From: Prevotellaceae bacterium
GTDB lineage: Bacteria; Bacteroidota; Bacteroidia; Bacteroidales; Bacteroidaceae
DNA length: 7,552 bases
Direction: 5' to 3'
Assembly: GCA_030536165.1 (NCBI GenBank)
Contig: JAUNQM010000118.1
Coordinates: forward strand, 1 to 7,552
Shown here: piece after piece, positions 4,981 to 7,552 of the stretch
Layout of the letters: every line of letters starts with the position of its first letter
Position numbering within the stretch: position 1 is the stretch's first letter
Position numbers and translations under genes: made by a program
Notes under the pieces: model-generated
Seen by the model: only the letters and a program-made list of their open reading frames with translations
Database searches by the model: none
Told to the model about the DNA's origin: nothing

Positions 4981-7552
4981 TTATAAGCCAAGTCTTAAAG
5001 TAAACGTAAACTGCTTCGAGAGTGGAGTAGCCACACCACCGGAATTCACGAACTCTGGGTCTTGTCCGTTGAGTTTCTTATCAGAGTAAAGCAAGCAGAG
5101 GTTTGTTGCATCGAATTTGAGCGATGCTGTATTCAAGCCTATCTTGTGCAAGAACGTCGATGGAACATCGTAAGTCAGCGAAATGTTTTTCAATCTGATG
5201 AAACCTCCATCTGCAACGCGGTCTGTAGAATAGTTGTAAGCGTTGTATGCATAGCTCAAATGCTGAATGTCCTTATACTGACGCTTACTTGCAATGACTG
5301 GGATGTTTGTCACAAGTTCATCACCAGACTGTACCCAACGGTTCTTGAATTCCTTTGTCATGGCAGTCATGTCTGAATAGCCTGCTGCAAAGCAAGGGTC
5401 GAGTCTGACCTTGTTGCCAAATGAATAAGTGACAAACAGATTCAGACGCCAGCGTTTATAAGTGAGCAGGTTGTTGAGACCACCAGTAATCGTAGGCTCT
5501 GTAGGACCTTCATATTTCAGGAAGTCGAGTTTCTCATATTCCTGGAAATAGATATCAGTAGTTGTCACTTCACCATCTTCATTTATAATCTGTGGCAGAC
5601 CTTCATCGCTAAGTCCTACAAATGGTATTGAGAACAAAGCTGAAACTGGGTACCCTACCCTAAAGTGTGAAGAACTTGTACCTGTGACGAGGTTGATTAC
5701 GTTCGACCTTGACTGGAGGTCGGTAATCTCGTTGTGGGCGTATGAGAATGTCAAGTCGGTATTCCACTTGAAATTCTTTTTCTTTATGTTCTGCGAACTG
5801 ATTGTTGCCTCAACACCGTCCGACTTCATCGTTGCAACATTTGCGAGCTTGTTGATTATACCGCCGACTCCCTGTGTCTGGGTGTAGCCGATAAGATCGT
5901 AGTTGTTACGCCAATAGATGTCGAAGTTCACGTTCAAGCGGTTGTTGAGGAAACCTGCATCAAATCCAGCATTAAACTCGTGCTTTTTCTCGTATGTAAG
6001 CTCTGTGTTGGCAATGTTTGTCAATTCAATCACGGTCTCCATCTGGTCGCCCTCTGGTCGCCATGCGTTCGATGAACGGTAGATTGGCAGTGCATTCGAC
6101 ACTCCTGAAGGACCACGGTCGGCAGTCAGTGAGTATGACGCACGAACTGTGAAGTGTGAGAACCAATAATGATGCTTTTCCATCCAGTTCTTCATCCATT
6201 CTTCCTCATGTGCATTCCATGCACCAGCCACGTTCCATGTAGGCAGCCAACGACTCTTGCGTGCCTTTCCTAACTTATTCGTGCCTTCATAGCGACCTGT
6301 AAGGTTGAAGGTGTATCTTCCTTTATAAGAATAGCTGCTTGAGAAGAAGTATGCAAGGTTGCGTGTCCAACTCTTGTAGAATGAACTGAGTTCTGTGTTT
6401 TCCTCTTTTGCTTGCTTGTAGAATTCCGGAGTTATTGTTACAAGGCGTGCTGAATTATAGTCAACGCCATATTCTGAGTTATAAGTCTTGTCTTTGTCGG
6501 TCTTGTTTGATTCCATACCGACGAAGATGTTCATAATGTGTGTATCATTCCACACCTTATTATATTGTGCCGTTCCACGGAAGTCATACTGGTTTACTCC
6601 GTAGTTGGTCTTCATGTAAATACCACCCGTTGGCATCACTGAAATAGGAAGTTCTCCTGGAGTATCTGGGTTGTCGTAGAGATACCTATTATTATATTGG
6701 ATATTAGGGTCGCCTACTCCAGCACGGTATGCCTCTGCCTGATTGCTCTCGTTAAGGATAAAATGTTCCTGCGATGAACGATAGACGCGATAAGCAGCGA
6801 GTCCCTTGATTTCAAGTCCCTTGATTGGTTTCCAAGAAATCTCACCCTGGAACTTCATATCCGACACATTTGACTCAATATAGTTGTTGTCAAGTTCCTT
6901 GAAGATGTTGAAGTCAGCATAGTTTCTTCCGTAAGTTGCATCTGGGTCGAGCGTACGCGATGTGTTGAGGGCATAGCTGAATGGGTTAATATCGAACTCA
7001 CGGTTCACCTCACCACTAACCACATCGGTTGTACGCGATAGTGTACCAGGTGAACGCTGGTCACGGAACGAACCGTTTGTCAGTATCGATACAGACAGCT
7101 TCTTTGACAAGTTGAACGAAGCATTCATGTTTGCCGTGTAGCGGTTCACCTTACTCTGCTTTGTCCATCCCGGGTCGCTAAGAACACTTACTGAACCATA
7201 GAGGTTTGCCTTATCCGTACCTGTCGAAATGCTTACCGAATGGCTGTGCATAATGTTCTGGTTGAAGAGCAGGTCAAACCAGTCGGTGTTTCTGAACTCG
7301 GCATCCTGCAAGTATTGGTTCATTGCTGCCTCGGTGTATGGCAAACCATACTGACCGTTAGTTTCGTCATACTCTGCAATCAGATTGTACATACGGCTAT
7401 ACAATCCCTTAGTCTTAGAGTTCTTCAAGGCAGCAAACTCAAGCCAACCCTTGTCTGCCATTTCCTTGTAGATACCCATCTGCTCCTGTGAGTTACAGAT
7501 GTTATAGTCGTTATACGAAGGTTTTAGTCGCATTGTAAACTCACCAGTATAG
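4981..7552 (-). CDS. SusC-like TonB-dependent outer-membrane transporter, N-terminus missing
   Basis: The frame is open from the right window edge to TAA at 4983-4981, giving 856 residues. The signal peptide, carboxypeptidase-like domain and most of the plug lie outside the window. The visible part starts YTGEFTMRLKPSYNDYN, the typical sequence just after the plug. Counting from Met at 7533, the segment NTDWFDLLF (82-90) followed by HSVSISTGTDKANLYGSVSV (98-117) is the hallmark entry into the SusC barrel. Many alternating beta strands follow, and near the end come GGFIRLKNISLTYDVP and a DATNL turn. The final strand FTLRLGL is the barrel-assembly signal, ending in Leu rather than the more usual Phe. 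The protein would import the ligand across the outer membrane using TonB energy, together with the SusD partner encoded 21 nt downstream. SusC homologues usually have about 1000-1100 residues, so roughly 150-250 are missing. The Met at 7533 is internal, not a start. The substrate cannot be predicted from what is seen. Confidence 0.96.
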   Translation of the reverse strand, partial: YTGEFTMRLKPSYNDYNICNSQEQMGIYKEMADKGWLEFAALKNSKTKGLYSRMYNLIAEYDETNGQYGLPYTEAAMNQYLQDAEFRNTDWFDLLFNQNIMHSHSVSISTGTDKANLYGSVSVLSDPGWTKQSKVNRYTANMNASFNLSKKLSVSILTNGSFRDQRSPGTLSRTTDVVSGEVNREFDINPFSYALNTSRTLDPDATYGRNYADFNIFKELDNNYIESNVSDMKFQGEISWKPIKGLEIKGLAAYRVYRSSQEHFILNESNQAEAYRAGVGDPNIQYNNRYLYDNPDTPGELPISVMPTGGIYMKTNYGVNQYDFRGTAQYNKVWNDTHIMNIFVGMESNKTDKDKTYNSEYGVDYNSARLVTITPEFYKQAKEENTELSSFYKSWTRNLAYFFSSSYSYKGRYTFNLTGRYEGTNKLGKARKSRWLPTWNVAGAWNAHEEEWMKNWMEKHHYWFSHFTVRASYSLTADRGPSGVSNALPIYRSSNAWRPEGDQMETVIELTNIANTELTYEKKHEFNAGFDAGFLNNRLNVNFDIYWRNNYDLIGYTQTQGVGGIINKLANVATMKSDGVEATISSQNIKKKNFKWNTDLTFSYAHNEITDLQSRSNVINLVTGTSSSHFRVGYPVSALFSIPFVGLSDEGLPQIINEDGEVTTTDIYFQEYEKLDFLKYEGPTEPTITGGLNNLLTYKRWRLNLFVTYSFGNKVRLDPCFAAGYSDMTAMTKEFKNRWVQSGDELVTNIPVIASKRQYKDIQHLSYAYNAYNYSTDRVADGGFIRLKNISLTYDVPSTFLHKIGLNTASLKFDATNLCLLYSDKKLNGQDPEFVNSGGVATPLSKQFTFTLRLGL

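Larger units (their letters stand above)
1..7552 (-). other. Predicted single transcription unit (SusCD-type uptake operon), both ends outside the window
   Basis: All five genes run on the minus strand with gaps of 21, 5, 52 and 47 nt. I find no stem with T-run terminator and no -7/-33 Bacteroidota promoter in the gaps, so the promoter should lie to the right of 7552. Usual regulators of such loci (an ECF sigma/anti-sigma pair, a hybrid two-component sensor, or SusR-like protein) are not in the window. Confidence 0.7.

Noticed and set aside
5062..7491. Plus-strand frames of 67-104 residues opposite the SusC-like gene
   Set aside because: These are antisense frames with no independent support; the SusC-like frame covers the whole stretch with family motifs.
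7531..7533. Met codon at 7533 as the start of the SusC-like gene
   Set aside because: The same frame is open upstream to the window edge (YTGEFT precedes it) and the visible part begins after the plug domain, so this Met is internal.
1..7552. CRISPR array, tRNA/rRNA genes, insertion sequence or phage genes
   Set aside because: No regularly spaced repeats with spacers, tRNA-like cloverleaf, transposase-like coding or terminal inverted repeats were seen; coding occupies nearly the whole window.

Overview
The window is a stretch of Bacteroidota DNA, most like Bacteroidaceae or Prevotellaceae. It is a nutrient-uptake operon lying entirely on the minus strand, so it reads from right to left. The assignment rests on three things: an adjacent SusC-like and SusD-like pair, three successive lipoproteins whose N-termini end in a Bacteroidota-style lipobox, and a general absence of Shine-Dalgarno sequences, with one clear exception in front of the SusD gene. 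The exact genus cannot be fixed from the sequence.

Layout in transcription order: (1) 7552-4981, a SusC-like TonB-dependent outer-membrane transporter that lacks its N-terminus because the window ends; (2) 4959-3169, a SusD-like surface lipoprotein; (3) 3163-1907, a lipoprotein with an HExxH zinc-metallohydrolase motif, of the family repeatedly found beside SusC/SusD pairs; (4) 1854-502, a DUF4302 lipoprotein with an acidic stretch right after the lipidated cysteine; (5) 454-1, the first 151 codons of an exported protein with an ordinary signal peptide, cut by the left window edge and not recognised. Gaps are 21, 5, 52 and 47 nt. None holds a convincing terminator or Bacteroidota-type promoter, so one transcript is likely. 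No gene-free stretch exceeds 52 nt.

Inferred working model: SusC and SusD form the usual barrel-plus-lid importer. The zinc lipoprotein and the DUF4302 lipoprotein probably sit on the same surface and process or capture the ligand. No glycoside hydrolase, polysaccharide lyase or sulfatase is visible, so the substrate may not be a plain polysaccharide; a peptide, glycopeptide or other protein-derived ligand is plausible but unproven. Smaller points of interest are three in-frame stop codons followed by a consensus ribosome-binding site at the susC/susD junction, and a degenerate 8-nt tandem repeat running up to the start codon of the DUF4302 gene.
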